Shown one piece after another: positions 1 to 7,731 of a stretch of DNA of 61,441 bases (positions are counted from its first letter, which is position 1; each line of letters begins with the position of its first letter). This stretch comes from an uncultured Prevotella sp. (GTDB lineage Bacteria > Bacteroidota > Bacteroidia > Bacteroidales > Bacteroidaceae). Location of the stretch: assembly GCA_958369755.1 (NCBI GenBank), contig CATXJC010000005.1, positions 1 to 61,441 on the forward strand, read 5' to 3'. The notes below the pieces were generated by a model. The model did no database searches, was not told the DNA's origin, and saw only the letters and a list, made by a program, of their open reading frames with translations. A program made the position numbers and the translations under genes.

Positions 1-83
1 CAGCTGTTACTGCTTTTTTGAATTATGCAAGGTATAAACGCGGAGACGCTTACAAGCATAGAGAAACTTTTTACATCACATAG
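1..83 (+). CDS. 3' end of an unidentified protein (partial)
   Basis: The third frame is open from the window edge and reads 26 residues ending in KHRETFYIT before a TAG stop at 81-83. Its lysine, arginine and tyrosine-rich composition resembles a genuine C-terminus, and the next promoter lies about 90 nt downstream. No family can be named from so short a piece, and a chance open frame is possible. Confidence 0.3.
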   Translation, partial: AVTAFLNYARYKRGDAYKHRETFYIT

Positions 84-172
84 TTTTCTCGCACGATAAA
101 TTATGAGTTGGCAAGATTAACCGGATGTGTTCGAAGTGTTAAATCCGTTTAACATAACTCTGCAGGGTGAAA

Positions 173-205
173 TTTGGTAGTATTAGAAAATTGCCGTACC
201 TTTGC
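173..205 (+). promoter_or_regulatory. Promoter of the HU-family/smalltalk unit
   Basis: TTTG at 173-176, a 20-nt spacer, then TACCTTTGC at 197-205. This matches the Bacteroidota sigma-ABfr consensus TTTG-N19/20-TAnnTTTG. Transcription would start near 210 and leave a leader of about 230 nt that contains the REP-like hairpins and heptamer repeats. Confidence 0.8.
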
Positions 206-247
206 ACTGTCGTTCGAAGAAAGGCAATCACAAGTTTTAAAGCTTTT

Positions 248-326
248 GCCCTTACAGGGCGACAGGGGGGCGTCCGTAATTACCCAGGGCGATGCCCTGG
301 GCTAGGAGCTTCTGCCCTTTCAGGGC
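248..326. repeat. REP-like triple hairpin element
   Basis: Three short palindromes in a row: GCCCT-TAC-AGGGC (248-260), CCCAGGGC-GAT-GCCCTGGG (283-301) and GCCCT-TTC-AGGGC (314-326). The two outer hairpins are the same apart from the loop. The GC content is far above the flanks. The arrangement resembles the dispersed GCCCT/AGGGC repeats that give spurious ORFs in many Bacteroidota genomes. It lies inside the HU-family leader RNA. Confidence 0.6.
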
Positions 327-357
327 GTGTGGGCAAAAACTTGCGCACCCCACCAAG

Positions 358-412
358 TCAACATTCAACATTCAACATTCAACATTAAAAAGAAGCACTC
401 AACATTCAACAT
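358..412. repeat. AACATTC heptamer repeat
   Basis: Tandem AACATTC units at 358-386 and again at 399-412, immediately upstream of the HU-family gene. The same heptamer recurs before smalltalk (1021-1057), near 6612-6632 and before the zinc-ribbon gene (10857-10888), and in reverse complement between aguA and aguB (8612-8661). Confidence 0.85.
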
Positions 413-441
413 TTATATTAACCCTTTAATAATTTAAGATC

Positions 442-996
442 ATGGAACAGAAAGGAACATTGAAGTATCGTAAGTTGCAGCGTACACCACAGAGCGGCGA
501 GAACGCAGGTAAGAAAAAGTGGTATGCCACTGCGGTAACCGACCGCGAGGTGGATTTCGAGGGATTCGTATCCCACATCTCTGACCATGGTTCGCCTTAC
601 TCCCGAGGTACTATCCACGGTGTGCTGATGGATGCACTCGACCATCTGCAGGAGTTGATTCTCGACGGCAAGAGCGTGCGTCTCTCTGACCTCGGTCTGT
701 TCTCCATCGGTATGACTTCGAAGGCGGAGGATACCAAGGAGAAGGTAACGGCTGCCAGCGTAGAGGGTGTACACCTGATTGTGAGAAACACAAAAAGCTG
801 GAGCAACTCTGAGCTGCGCAAGAAGTGCAAGATTCAGGAGTACGGCGGCTATACCGGCACCGACGAGGGTGGCACCTCTGGTGGTACCTCAGGCGGCACT
901 GAACAAGGCGGCACTGAACAGGGCGGCTTCGGAACTACCGGCGGCGGTACGCAGCCAGGCGGCGGCTCTCAGGATAACGGCGACGGGCTTGAATAA
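442..996 (+). CDS. HU-family (HU-HIG type) DNA-binding protein with Gly-rich tail
   Basis: This 184-residue protein has the fold region of the bacterial HU/IHF-related histone-like family found in Bacteroidota (residues about 1-125). It reads from the N-terminal KGTLKYRKLQRTPQSG through SVRLSDLGLFSIG. The C-terminal 45 residues are a low-complexity Gly/Thr/Gln tail with tandem GGTSGGTSGGTEQGGTEQGG units, probably disordered. The expected role is non-specific DNA bending in the nucleoid. The next gene downstream is the micro-protein smalltalk, a pairing typical of this family. The ATG follows an AT-rich leader without a strong Shine-Dalgarno. Confidence 0.85.
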   Translation: MEQKGTLKYRKLQRTPQSGENAGKKKWYATAVTDREVDFEGFVSHISDHGSPYSRGTIHGVLMDALDHLQELILDGKSVRLSDLGLFSIGMTSKAEDTKEKVTAASVEGVHLIVRNTKSWSNSELRKKCKIQEYGGYTGTDEGGTSGGTSGGTEQGGTEQGGFGTTGGGTQPGGGSQDNGDGLE

Positions 997-1020
997 AGCC
1001 CTCGCCTGAGGCCAACCAAG

Positions 1021-1057
1021 TCAACATTCAACATTCAACACTCAACATTCAACATTT
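1021..1057. repeat. AACATTC heptamer repeat before smalltalk
   Basis: Five to six units of (T/C)CAACATT, opening with the same ACCAAGTCAACATTCAAC string that opens the copy at 353-370. The whole spacer-leader block therefore appears duplicated upstream of both genes. Confidence 0.85.
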
Positions 1058-1071
1058 AAAAATTAAAGATT

Positions 1072-1170
1072 ATGAAAGCAAGTACCTGGAAAACAATTTT
1101 GCAGATTGCAATCTCCTTCCTTACAGCCATCGCTACCACCCTCGGTGTAACAAGCTGCAGCAGCTTTTAA
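1072..1170 (+). CDS. Smalltalk family micro-protein
   Basis: This is a 32-residue ORF beginning MKASTWKTILQIAISFL and ending TTLGVTSCSSF. It matches the smalltalk family of Bacteroidales: a short Lys/Trp head, one hydrophobic helix (about residues 8-26) and a TSC motif near the end, next to an HU-family gene. The function is unknown to me. The single helix and the Cys near the C-terminus could indicate a membrane-bound or lipid-modified peptide. The gene is preceded by AAATTAAAGATT and followed by a strong hairpin. It is too short for most gene callers. Confidence 0.8.
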   Translation: MKASTWKTILQIAISFLTAIATTLGVTSCSSF

Positions 1171-1203
1171 AGGTAAAAAGGTAAAAAAGTAAAAAGGTAA
1201 AAA
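1171..1203. repeat. AAAAAGGTAA-type tandem repeat
   Basis: About three units of AAAAAGGTAA/AAAAAAGTAA fill the gap between the smalltalk stop and the terminator. A similar string spans 23208-23234 between the aminotransferase and DAHP synthase genes. Confidence 0.7.
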
Positions 1204-1234
1204 AAAGCCCCGATGCATCATGCATCGGGGCTTT
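1204..1234 (-). terminator. Terminator, strongest for the NigD-like gene
   Basis: AAAGCCCCGATGCA-TCA-TGCATCGGGGCTTT is a perfect 14-bp stem with a 3-nt loop. On the minus strand it is followed by a run of eight T residues; on the plus strand the T tract is interrupted (TTTGCTTTT). It therefore serves the leftward operon best and probably also stops smalltalk transcription. Confidence 0.85.
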
Positions 1235-1257
1235 GCTTTTATCTGCTTTTTCTTCGT

Positions 1258-2010
1258 TTATCGGATATCTCTTCCTTCCTGGCTGTATCCTTCGAGCATC
1301 TTCGGGCTGCTGATAGGCTTGCGCGAACAGTAGTCGAAATCTACCTTCTTATAGCCCTTGCTGGAACGCCAGCGGATGGTAAGCTTCACCGTCTTGCCTT
1401 CGGTATCAGGCACGGCATCGTTCAGATTGAACGCTACGAGGGCATCGCGCCAGTAGTTCTGAGGGTCGCCATTAACATTGTGGCGCAGCTCTACCTCGTA
1501 AGGATTCTCAGGATTCACACCCGTAACGAGGTTGATGTAATGCACCTTCTGACCGCCCCAGAGAGCACGGAAACGGAGGGTGAGATAGCCATCCTCGGCT
1601 ACCGTTACCCAGTCGCGCACGATGTCGACCATGTCGTCGCCATACTTCTCGCTGTTCTTGATATCAGAACCGAGCGATGGAACTGGCTTCTTGGTCAGGA
1701 TGCTGTCTATCCAGTTGACGTGAATCACCTGGTTATACTTCTCACTCTTCTCCGAGGTCTGCGTGTAGTTGACCAGGGCGCGAACCTCCTTACCGTCAAA
1801 GATGGTTGGTTTCAGGTTCTTGGCGAGCAGCGTGGTGTTGTCGTCGAGCTGCAGATAGCAGGCATCGCCACTCTTCTTCACGGTTACCAGTGCGTTAGGG
1901 AAAACGCGGTCCCAGTCTGTATCGTTATCGTTATCGCACGACTGGAATGTGAGGGCCGACAGGAGCATCATCGCTGCCAGCCCGATCTTCTTGAAATCAA
2001 TTTTTCTCAT
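1258..2010 (-). CDS. NigD-like lipoprotein
   Basis: This 250-residue protein starts with a lipoprotein signal: a basic head, a hydrophobic stretch and the lipobox LTFQSC (Cys about residue 25). It should be lipid-anchored, probably to the outer membrane. The DWDRVFPNALVTVKK segment and following strands match the NigD N-terminal OB-like domain, and the second half fits the NigD C-terminal beta-sandwich domain. The molecular function is not known. It is the second gene of a leftward pair after an outer-membrane barrel protein. The 102-nt gap contains a hairpin that covers its AAAGGAA ribosome-binding site. Confidence 0.8.
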   Translation of the reverse strand: MRKIDFKKIGLAAMMLLSALTFQSCDNDNDTDWDRVFPNALVTVKKSGDACYLQLDDNTTLLAKNLKPTIFDGKEVRALVNYTQTSEKSEKYNQVIHVNWIDSILTKKPVPSLGSDIKNSEKYGDDMVDIVRDWVTVAEDGYLTLRFRALWGGQKVHYINLVTGVNPENPYEVELRHNVNGDPQNYWRDALVAFNLNDAVPDTEGKTVKLTIRWRSSKGYKKVDFDYCSRKPISSPKMLEGYSQEGRDIR

Positions 2011-2016
2011 ATATAA

Positions 2017-2069
2017 TGTTCCTTTCTTTTTATTGTTTCACTTTCTGATAATAAAATAAGAAAGGAACA
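2017..2069 (-). promoter_or_regulatory. Intercistronic hairpin over the RBS of the NigD-like gene
   Basis: A perfect 12-bp inverted repeat, TGTTCCTTTCTT (2017-2028) and AAGAAAGGAACA (2058-2069). In the minus-strand transcript the 3' arm carries AAGAAAGGAAC, the only Shine-Dalgarno-like sequence before the ATG at 2010. Folding would hide the start region of the downstream cistron. It lacks the GC-rich stem of a normal terminator. Confidence 0.6.
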
Positions 2070-2112
2070 GAAATCTTGCTTCTGATTTAGAAAAAGATTG
2101 TTAAAAGCTCAA

Positions 2113-3882
2113 TTAAAAATAATACGTGCAGCCGATGGTGGCAGCGCGGTTGCCGAAGTGCTGGCTCGCCATATCGTGGAAGCGGCCTTCGAGCGTCCAG
2201 TGCTTGCCCAGATTCTTGTATACCCCTACCTCGGCATAGAGATTAGCCGGGGTGTAGGCATCGCTGCGGCGACGGGTACACCAGATGAGATTGCCCGTAA
2301 AGCGCCAGCCATCGGCCATTGTGAGCTGCGGTGCCAACTTGAACACGGCAAAATGATTATACTCCGCATTGCGCTGCTGAGCCTCCTCTGAAGGGTTTTC
2401 GCTGCGCTGCCAGAAGTAGTTGAAGCCGGCTGTGAGGCGAAGGATGCCCTTGTGCCAGAAGGCGGTGGAGCCGATGCCGAGCGTATTGTCGTGAGTGGCA
2501 CTGAACAGGTGCTGGTGGATGTTCTTCACCGAGGTGCTGAGCACGAAGGCAGGGCGGCTGTAGGTATGCTTGAGCTCTACCACATTCGCCATGCTGTTGA
2601 CGATATCGGCGGTATAAACCGGCTGCCAGGCGCCCTCCATATCGCCCGCGGTTACGAAATCGCCAAACTCGGGATTGAAGATGCGGCGGCAGTAGGTGGC
2701 CTGCAGGGTATGACCCGGCGTGAAACTGTAATAGGCGCTCGCCGAGTAGATGTGGTTGCGCGTGGTATGCTTCCAGTGCTCTTCCGGCGCAATCTGCTTA
2801 GGACGGAAGTTGATGATGCGGAAGCGGTCGCCTGCCATGAATCCCCACTTGCCGATGTTGTAATCCAGCTGGGCGTAGAAATCCTGGTAGTTGGAATGGT
2901 TGGTGTAACCGGCGATGCAGTTCTTCTCGATGGAGAGACCGCCCTCGAAACCTGCCGTAATCCAGAGATTGGAGGTGATGACCGGAGTGGCGTATTCTAC
3001 CACCATGAAGGGGTAGGTAGAGTGGTTCTGGTAGGGTGCGGTCTGGGTTTCTTCCAGCGTGCGTCCGTTGTCGCTGATATGCTCGGCACCGAGGGTAAAG
3101 AGGATGCTGGAGCCGTTGTCGGCGAGCGTGCGGGTATAGTCGGCCTGCAGATGATAGGCGCGCACGTAATCGGCCGGGGTGTGGGTGAAATGGTTGCGGG
3201 TATAGGTCTGCATCGCATCTATTTCGAGCACATCCTTCGCGGTAGGTGTCCAGAGCAGATTGAGCTTGGCACCCTCGTGGGAGTAGTGGTTCACGGTGGT
3301 TCCTGAAATGCCCTGGTAGGCGTCCTTATCACTGCTGGAGGTGCGCTGGAAGTTGCCTTCTACATGACTGAGCACGCGGAGTTTATCCTGCTGGCTGATG
3401 ACGCTGACGATGCCTTTTGCGCCGCCGTAGGTATCACCGAAGAGTCCCCATCTGCCGGTGGTTCCGTTCTCCTTCTTGCGCAGTGTGATGTCGATGACTT
3501 TCTTCAGACTGCTGCATCCCTTCATCACTTCGGCGTTCTGGCACACCTTGATGGTTTCTATCTCCCGAGCCTTGAAATGGTGGAGGAAGGTGGCGTAATC
3601 GAGTCCGTATTCCTGGTTGTCGATGCGGATGACGAACTTGCCGTAGAGGTTGGCGAATGGATCTCCGCCGATGATGTTGTTGCCGTCGAGCGAGATGACT
3701 TCGGGGCACATCATGAGCACATCGAGGAGTGATTCTTCGCCTGTGAGTTCCATTTCTGGAATATGCATGATGTATCTGTCGCCGATATGTTCTATCGGGG
3801 CGGCCTGTGTCTGGTAAGTAGTGCTGGCCATCGCGAGTGCGATGATGAGCAGGCTTTTCTTCGTACTGTTGTTTATCTTCAT
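2113..3882 (-). CDS. Outer-membrane barrel protein, TonB-dependent-receptor-like
   Basis: This 589-residue protein has a signal peptide (residues 1-27, ending TQAA). A plug-like region (about 35-135) follows: ESLLDVLMMCPEVISLDG and then VFIRIDN-type strands ending in IDITLRKKE. The rest is repeated amphipathic beta strands with a terminal aromatic, CTYYF, as in outer-membrane barrels. It is much shorter than SusC-type receptors and has no N-terminal carboxypeptidase-like domain or clear TonB box. It is the first gene of a pair with the NigD-like lipoprotein, so the two may form one envelope complex. The cargo cannot be inferred. Confidence 0.7.
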   Translation of the reverse strand: MKINNSTKKSLLIIALAMASTTYQTQAAPIEHIGDRYIMHIPEMELTGEESLLDVLMMCPEVISLDGNNIIGGDPFANLYGKFVIRIDNQEYGLDYATFLHHFKAREIETIKVCQNAEVMKGCSSLKKVIDITLRKKENGTTGRWGLFGDTYGGAKGIVSVISQQDKLRVLSHVEGNFQRTSSSDKDAYQGISGTTVNHYSHEGAKLNLLWTPTAKDVLEIDAMQTYTRNHFTHTPADYVRAYHLQADYTRTLADNGSSILFTLGAEHISDNGRTLEETQTAPYQNHSTYPFMVVEYATPVITSNLWITAGFEGGLSIEKNCIAGYTNHSNYQDFYAQLDYNIGKWGFMAGDRFRIINFRPKQIAPEEHWKHTTRNHIYSASAYYSFTPGHTLQATYCRRIFNPEFGDFVTAGDMEGAWQPVYTADIVNSMANVVELKHTYSRPAFVLSTSVKNIHQHLFSATHDNTLGIGSTAFWHKGILRLTAGFNYFWQRSENPSEEAQQRNAEYNHFAVFKLAPQLTMADGWRFTGNLIWCTRRRSDAYTPANLYAEVGVYKNLGKHWTLEGRFHDMASQHFGNRAATIGCTYYF

Positions 3883-3936
3883 TTTTTTCTAATTTATTTT
3901 ATTGGTAAAAAGGATTTCTTCGTGCCAAATCTATTT

Positions 3937-3945
3937 GCAAAGATA
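3937..3945 (-). promoter_or_regulatory. -7 box of the leftward barrel/NigD pair
   Basis: TATCTTTGC on the minus strand, about 55 nt upstream of the start at 3882. The -33 box is weak. Confidence 0.65.
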
Positions 3946-4061
3946 AGGCAAAAATCGGGGAATAACGAAAAAAATGGAGATTTTTTTTATCGTTCAATGC
4001 GTAAAAAAGGTATCATTGCGTAAAAAAGTGGAGAACGGGGCAAAAAAAGAGGGCGTAAAAC

Positions 4062-4093
4062 TTGCGTGGTATTTAAAAAAACATTATCTTTGC
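4062..4093 (+). promoter_or_regulatory. Promoter of the C10 protease gene
   Basis: CTTG/TTG at 4061-4064, a 20-nt spacer, then TATCTTTGC at 4085-4093. The leader ends in ATAACCCTTAAAAAAGAT before the ATG, an AT-rich leader typical of these genomes. Confidence 0.75.
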
Positions 4094-4155
4094 AAAAGAA
4101 GAAATTTCTAAGAACTATACATATATATAATAACCCTTAAAAAAGATAAGAACTT

Positions 4156-6612
4156 ATGAAGCGACTATTACACATTCAATTTCTATTGGTATTGTTGCTG
4201 GCGCTGGGATACTCTCCTCTGCAAGCCAAGCGAATCACACAGTGGCAGGCTCAGCAACAGGCCTACAGCTTCTGGGGAAAGCAGATGCCGCAGAAGGCGA
4301 AGGCGAAGAGCCGCACGGCTACTACTGCATCGCCATCGGATGCTTACTATGTATTTAACAACGATGCAGGCGGATTCGTCATTATCGCTGGTGATGATGC
4401 CGTAACGCCAGTATTGGGCTATACCTCAACGGGATCATTTGATGCAGAAAATCTGCCTGACGGACTGAAGGACCTGCTGAAGAGCTATGAGCGGCAGATT
4501 GCGGCGCTGGGCGACAATTATGTAGCGAACCAGACTGCCACAAGAGCAGCATTTACAGGCGAAAAACTGCTCAAAACTGCAGAATGGAACCAGATGGCTC
4601 CATTCAACAAGTATACGCCAAAAAACTATGTAACAGGCTGTGTAGCAACGGCTGGAGCTATCGTGATGAAGCACCACGGATATCCTGCCAAGGGCATTGG
4701 ATCTCATACTTATACCTGGAATGAACAGACTCTGACTGCCAATTTCGGGCACGATTATGATTGGGCAAACATGCCTGCTAAATATGACGGCACCAACGAT
4801 GCCGCTTTCGACGGCGTGGCAAGACTGATGGCAGACCTCGGTGTGGCAGTGGAGATGAATTATGCTAAAGACGGCAGCGGTTCGTATATCGGCAACCTGG
4901 TAACCGCCCTGCAGAAGTACTACGGCTACAGCAAACTTTCGCATCTGATGGCAATAGAAGATGTGGGTGCTGAGGCGTGGAACGGCAGACTGCGCGAGGA
5001 GATTGATGCCAACCGCCCTGTGCTCTATGCTGCTTCTGACCCAGCTGGTGGCGGTCATGCCTTCGTAATTGATGGATACAAGGACGAAAGCTTCAGCGTA
5101 AACTGGGGCTGGGGCGGCTATTGTAATGGTTTCTACCAGATAGGAGCCCTGAATCCGGAAAGCAACGGAAAACCAGAGGGCGATAAGTATAATGTAGGTC
5201 AATCGGCAGTATTCGGCATGGAACCTTCTGATGGTACGGAGAAAATCTCTGGCATGGGATTCATGACAAATGTAGGTAGGTTTCATATACTGAATATGAA
5301 TATCACCGATGTGAAGAAGGGGCAGAAGGTTGGCATCTTCTGTGCGCCAATCGGTAATACGGGAGACCAGCCGTTTACCGGAGAAGTAGACGTAGCGCTG
5401 ATGAATGCGAAGGGCGAGATGCGGAAAATCGTAACATCCAGCCCTCTGACTGTTGATGATTTAGACCCTGGTTATTATTATTCGTCTCCGTCTTTCAATT
5501 TTGTGAGTACAGTGGATGCAGAACCGGGTGATTATCTGGCTATTGTGGCAAAGGAAAAAGGCTCTTCGGAATATATAGAGCTGTATGATTCGAACTTCGA
5601 GAGATTGCGTCTGCCGGCAACCGGATATGAGCCTCTTACATTTGAGGTAAGTACGAAAATGGGCGACGGGGCTACATTCCAGCTAGCAGGCACGAGATAT
5701 AATTCTTCCTACAATTTCTATAATGGCAAGCCGGTTATCGGTGCCTGGTACTATTATTATCTGACGGTAGATGAGAGCATCTCACAGTATTTCGTAGAAT
5801 TGAACGGAAAGCTGATGGATGATGTTAAACTGGGTACTACAGTCTATCCGAATTCTTTCAGAGGAATAGAACCGGTTTATGACCTCGTGGTGACCACTTA
5901 TCGCGATTATCAGGAAAAGGAGTTGGTTATCAACCTGGAGAAGGCTGGACAGCTGAAGCAAACACTTGCCAAGGAAAACCCTGACTATCTTGTTTACAGA
6001 AATATCAAGGTGAACGGCAATATAGACAAGCGCGACTTTGATGAACTGGCAAGTCATTATTTCAAGAGCATCGACTTGAGCGGTGCCAAGGTGGTGGCTT
6101 ATGAAAGCTACAAGGCTGATATGGTTCCTGGTTATGCATTTGAAAGTAATGCTAGTCTGGAGAGTTTCAAGATGCCTGCAGGTGTCAAGGAGTTAGGTTC
6201 CAATGCCTTTATGTTAACCAAACTGAAGGAAATTGATTTACCTGAGACGATAGAGGAGTTCGGCAGCAATACATTCAATGCCTGCTTCGAATTGAAGGAT
6301 GTATATATGCGTCATAAGGAGGCACCTTACTGGATAAACTGGTGTGTATTTGCCGCCAAGGGTGATATAACCCGCACGCTGCATCTCTATCCGGGCAGCA
6401 AGGCGAAGTATGAGGCTCATTCGAATACCCAGGATTGGATAGTCTACTTTGATAATGTGGTAGAGGATCTGGAGCCTACCGGCATCCATTCTGTAACATT
6501 GGATAAGAAGCCAGGCAATGCTGCCATTTATGACCTGAACGGCCGCCGCATTACTGAGGCGATGAAGAAGGGTATCTATATCCAGAATGGAAAGAAGATC
6601 AGCGTTAAGTAA
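4156..6612 (+). CDS. Secreted C10 (streptopain-type) cysteine protease with BspA-like repeats
   Basis: The 818-residue protein is modular. A signal peptide (1-24, ending PLQA) is followed by a Spi-type inhibitory propeptide (about 25-120, with YYVFNNDAGGFVIIAGDD). The C10 catalytic domain (about 140-335) has nucleophile Cys162 in VTGCVATA, His301 in GGGHAFVIDGY and the NWGWGG motif around Trp317. A beta-rich middle region follows. A BspA/leucine-rich-repeat-like stretch (about 620-720) contains LESFKMPAGVKELGSNAF and LKEIDLPETIEEFGSNTF. The last 35 residues (IYDLNGRRI...GIYIQNGKKISVK) resemble a type IX secretion C-terminal signal. It is probably an extracellular proteolytic virulence or nutrition factor and is monocistronic. 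Confidence 0.9.
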   Translation: MKRLLHIQFLLVLLLALGYSPLQAKRITQWQAQQQAYSFWGKQMPQKAKAKSRTATTASPSDAYYVFNNDAGGFVIIAGDDAVTPVLGYTSTGSFDAENLPDGLKDLLKSYERQIAALGDNYVANQTATRAAFTGEKLLKTAEWNQMAPFNKYTPKNYVTGCVATAGAIVMKHHGYPAKGIGSHTYTWNEQTLTANFGHDYDWANMPAKYDGTNDAAFDGVARLMADLGVAVEMNYAKDGSGSYIGNLVTALQKYYGYSKLSHLMAIEDVGAEAWNGRLREEIDANRPVLYAASDPAGGGHAFVIDGYKDESFSVNWGWGGYCNGFYQIGALNPESNGKPEGDKYNVGQSAVFGMEPSDGTEKISGMGFMTNVGRFHILNMNITDVKKGQKVGIFCAPIGNTGDQPFTGEVDVALMNAKGEMRKIVTSSPLTVDDLDPGYYYSSPSFNFVSTVDAEPGDYLAIVAKEKGSSEYIELYDSNFERLRLPATGYEPLTFEVSTKMGDGATFQLAGTRYNSSYNFYNGKPVIGAWYYYYLTVDESISQYFVELNGKLMDDVKLGTTVYPNSFRGIEPVYDLVVTTYRDYQEKELVINLEKAGQLKQTLAKENPDYLVYRNIKVNGNIDKRDFDELASHYFKSIDLSGAKVVAYESYKADMVPGYAFESNASLESFKMPAGVKELGSNAFMLTKLKEIDLPETIEEFGSNTFNACFELKDVYMRHKEAPYWINWCVFAAKGDITRTLHLYPGSKAKYEAHSNTQDWIVYFDNVVEDLEPTGIHSVTLDKKPGNAAIYDLNGRRITEAMKKGIYIQNGKKISVK

Positions 6613-6653
6613 TGTTGAATGTTGAGTGTTGATTATTACAATTAAAAGATAAG

Positions 6654-6693
6654 AATCCCCTGGTGCTCTCTGTGGCATCAGGGGATTTTTTTT
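6654..6693 (+). terminator. Terminator after the C10 protease
   Basis: AATCCCCTGGTGC and GCATCAGGGGATT form a 13-bp stem with one G-T wobble, followed by eight T residues. GAATGTT-type heptamer units lie between the stop codon and the stem. Confidence 0.85.
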
Positions 6694-6737
6694 GCAGTAA
6701 GATACGCAAGTACGCCAGGCATTTCACCCTTCCTGCA

Positions 6738-7646
6738 TTACGAAAAGAGGAGGGTGATGAGCGGGATGGTGATGATGCTGCCAACCGTGGTGATGAACGT
6801 CATCTCGGTGATGAGCGAAGGATTGCGGCCGTATTTCAGACAGAACATCGTGCCGAAACTCGCAACGGGCATCGCAATGACAACCGTATTGATGTCGTTG
6901 ACCAGATCGCTTACACCACATACCTTGAACAGGAAATAAATGCTCAGAGGTACTACCACAAGACGCAAGAACGAGGAGAGGTATACCTTAGGACTGCCGA
7001 TAATCTCCTTCACCGGCAACTTAGCCATCGAGGAACCGATAATCATCAGGGCTGCCGGAACCGTTATGTTGCCCACCATCGTTACCGGACGCGCAATGAT
7101 ATCAGGCGTATGAATCCCGAAAGCTACCAGAAGGGCGGCAACAAAGGCACCCAGAAGAGCCGGAGAAAACAGCACCTTAGGATTGAACTGCTTGATGCTG
7201 TACTCGCCCTTGATGAGCATGACACCTGCCGTAAAAATAAAAAAGGTGTTCGGCATGTTGAGCAGCGCGGCATAAAAAATGGCCTTCGGACCGAATATGC
7301 TCGAAACAATAGGGTAGCCGATGAAACCTACGTTGGCAAACATCAGCGCAAAACCTATCATGCCCTGGTCATCATGATTGCGCGTGATGAGACGCGGCAC
7401 CCAGAAACCGAATACCAGCAAAAGGATGTAGGTAAGAAAACCTACGCCCAGGAGGGGAAGGATGAGCGTGCGGTCGGGCAGCTCATCGCCCATTACTGAC
7501 GAGAGCACCAGCAGGGGACAGGTGATATCTACCACCATGCTGGATAGCTTCTTGTCAAACTTGTCGCCCATATATCCCAACTTGCAGGCGACGTAACCTA
7601 AAATCACGATGATGAAAAGTATCACCATCACTTCCAAATTCTCCAT
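6738..7646 (-). CDS. AEC family (auxin efflux carrier) transporter
   Basis: This 302-residue membrane protein has about ten hydrophobic helices in the five-plus-five layout of the AEC/BART superfamily. Family-like motifs are the VDITCPLLVLSS break in helix 2, the FANVGFIGYPIV segment and MPVASFGTMFC near the end. AEC members export or exchange small organic anions and amino acids across the inner membrane; the substrate is not readable here. It lies just downstream of aguB on the same strand, so co-transcription with the putrescine genes is possible, though an AT repeat and a hairpin lie between. Confidence 0.85.
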   Translation of the reverse strand: MENLEVMVILFIIVILGYVACKLGYMGDKFDKKLSSMVVDITCPLLVLSSVMGDELPDRTLILPLLGVGFLTYILLLVFGFWVPRLITRNHDDQGMIGFALMFANVGFIGYPIVSSIFGPKAIFYAALLNMPNTFFIFTAGVMLIKGEYSIKQFNPKVLFSPALLGAFVAALLVAFGIHTPDIIARPVTMVGNITVPAALMIIGSSMAKLPVKEIIGSPKVYLSSFLRLVVVPLSIYFLFKVCGVSDLVNDINTVVIAMPVASFGTMFCLKYGRNPSLITEMTFITTVGSIITIPLITLLFS

Positions 7647-7660
7647 TTATCCTGAAAATC

Positions 7661-7682
7661 TATACCTTATATATATATATAT
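7661..7682. repeat. AT dinucleotide tract with CCTTATA motif
   Basis: TATACCTTATATATATATATAT. Read on the minus strand it is the TATATATA...AAGGTATA motif family that recurs upstream of several genes in the window. Confidence 0.6.
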
Positions 7683-7688
7683 ATGTAT

Positions 7689-7722
7689 GCCGGAATCCCG
7701 ATATTCTCTCGGAATTTCCGGC
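7689..7722 (-). terminator. Possible terminator-like hairpin after aguB
   Basis: GCCGGAA and TTCCGGC arms separated by 20 nt with partial inner pairing. There is no clear T run on either strand, so it may be an RNA-stabilising hairpin rather than a true terminator. Confidence 0.35.
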
Positions 7723-7731
7723 AAAAATGGG

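Noticed and set aside
167..388. 73-codon frame over the REP-like element
   Set aside because: It starts inside the promoter and consists of translated GCCCT/AGGGC repeats, a known source of false proteins.
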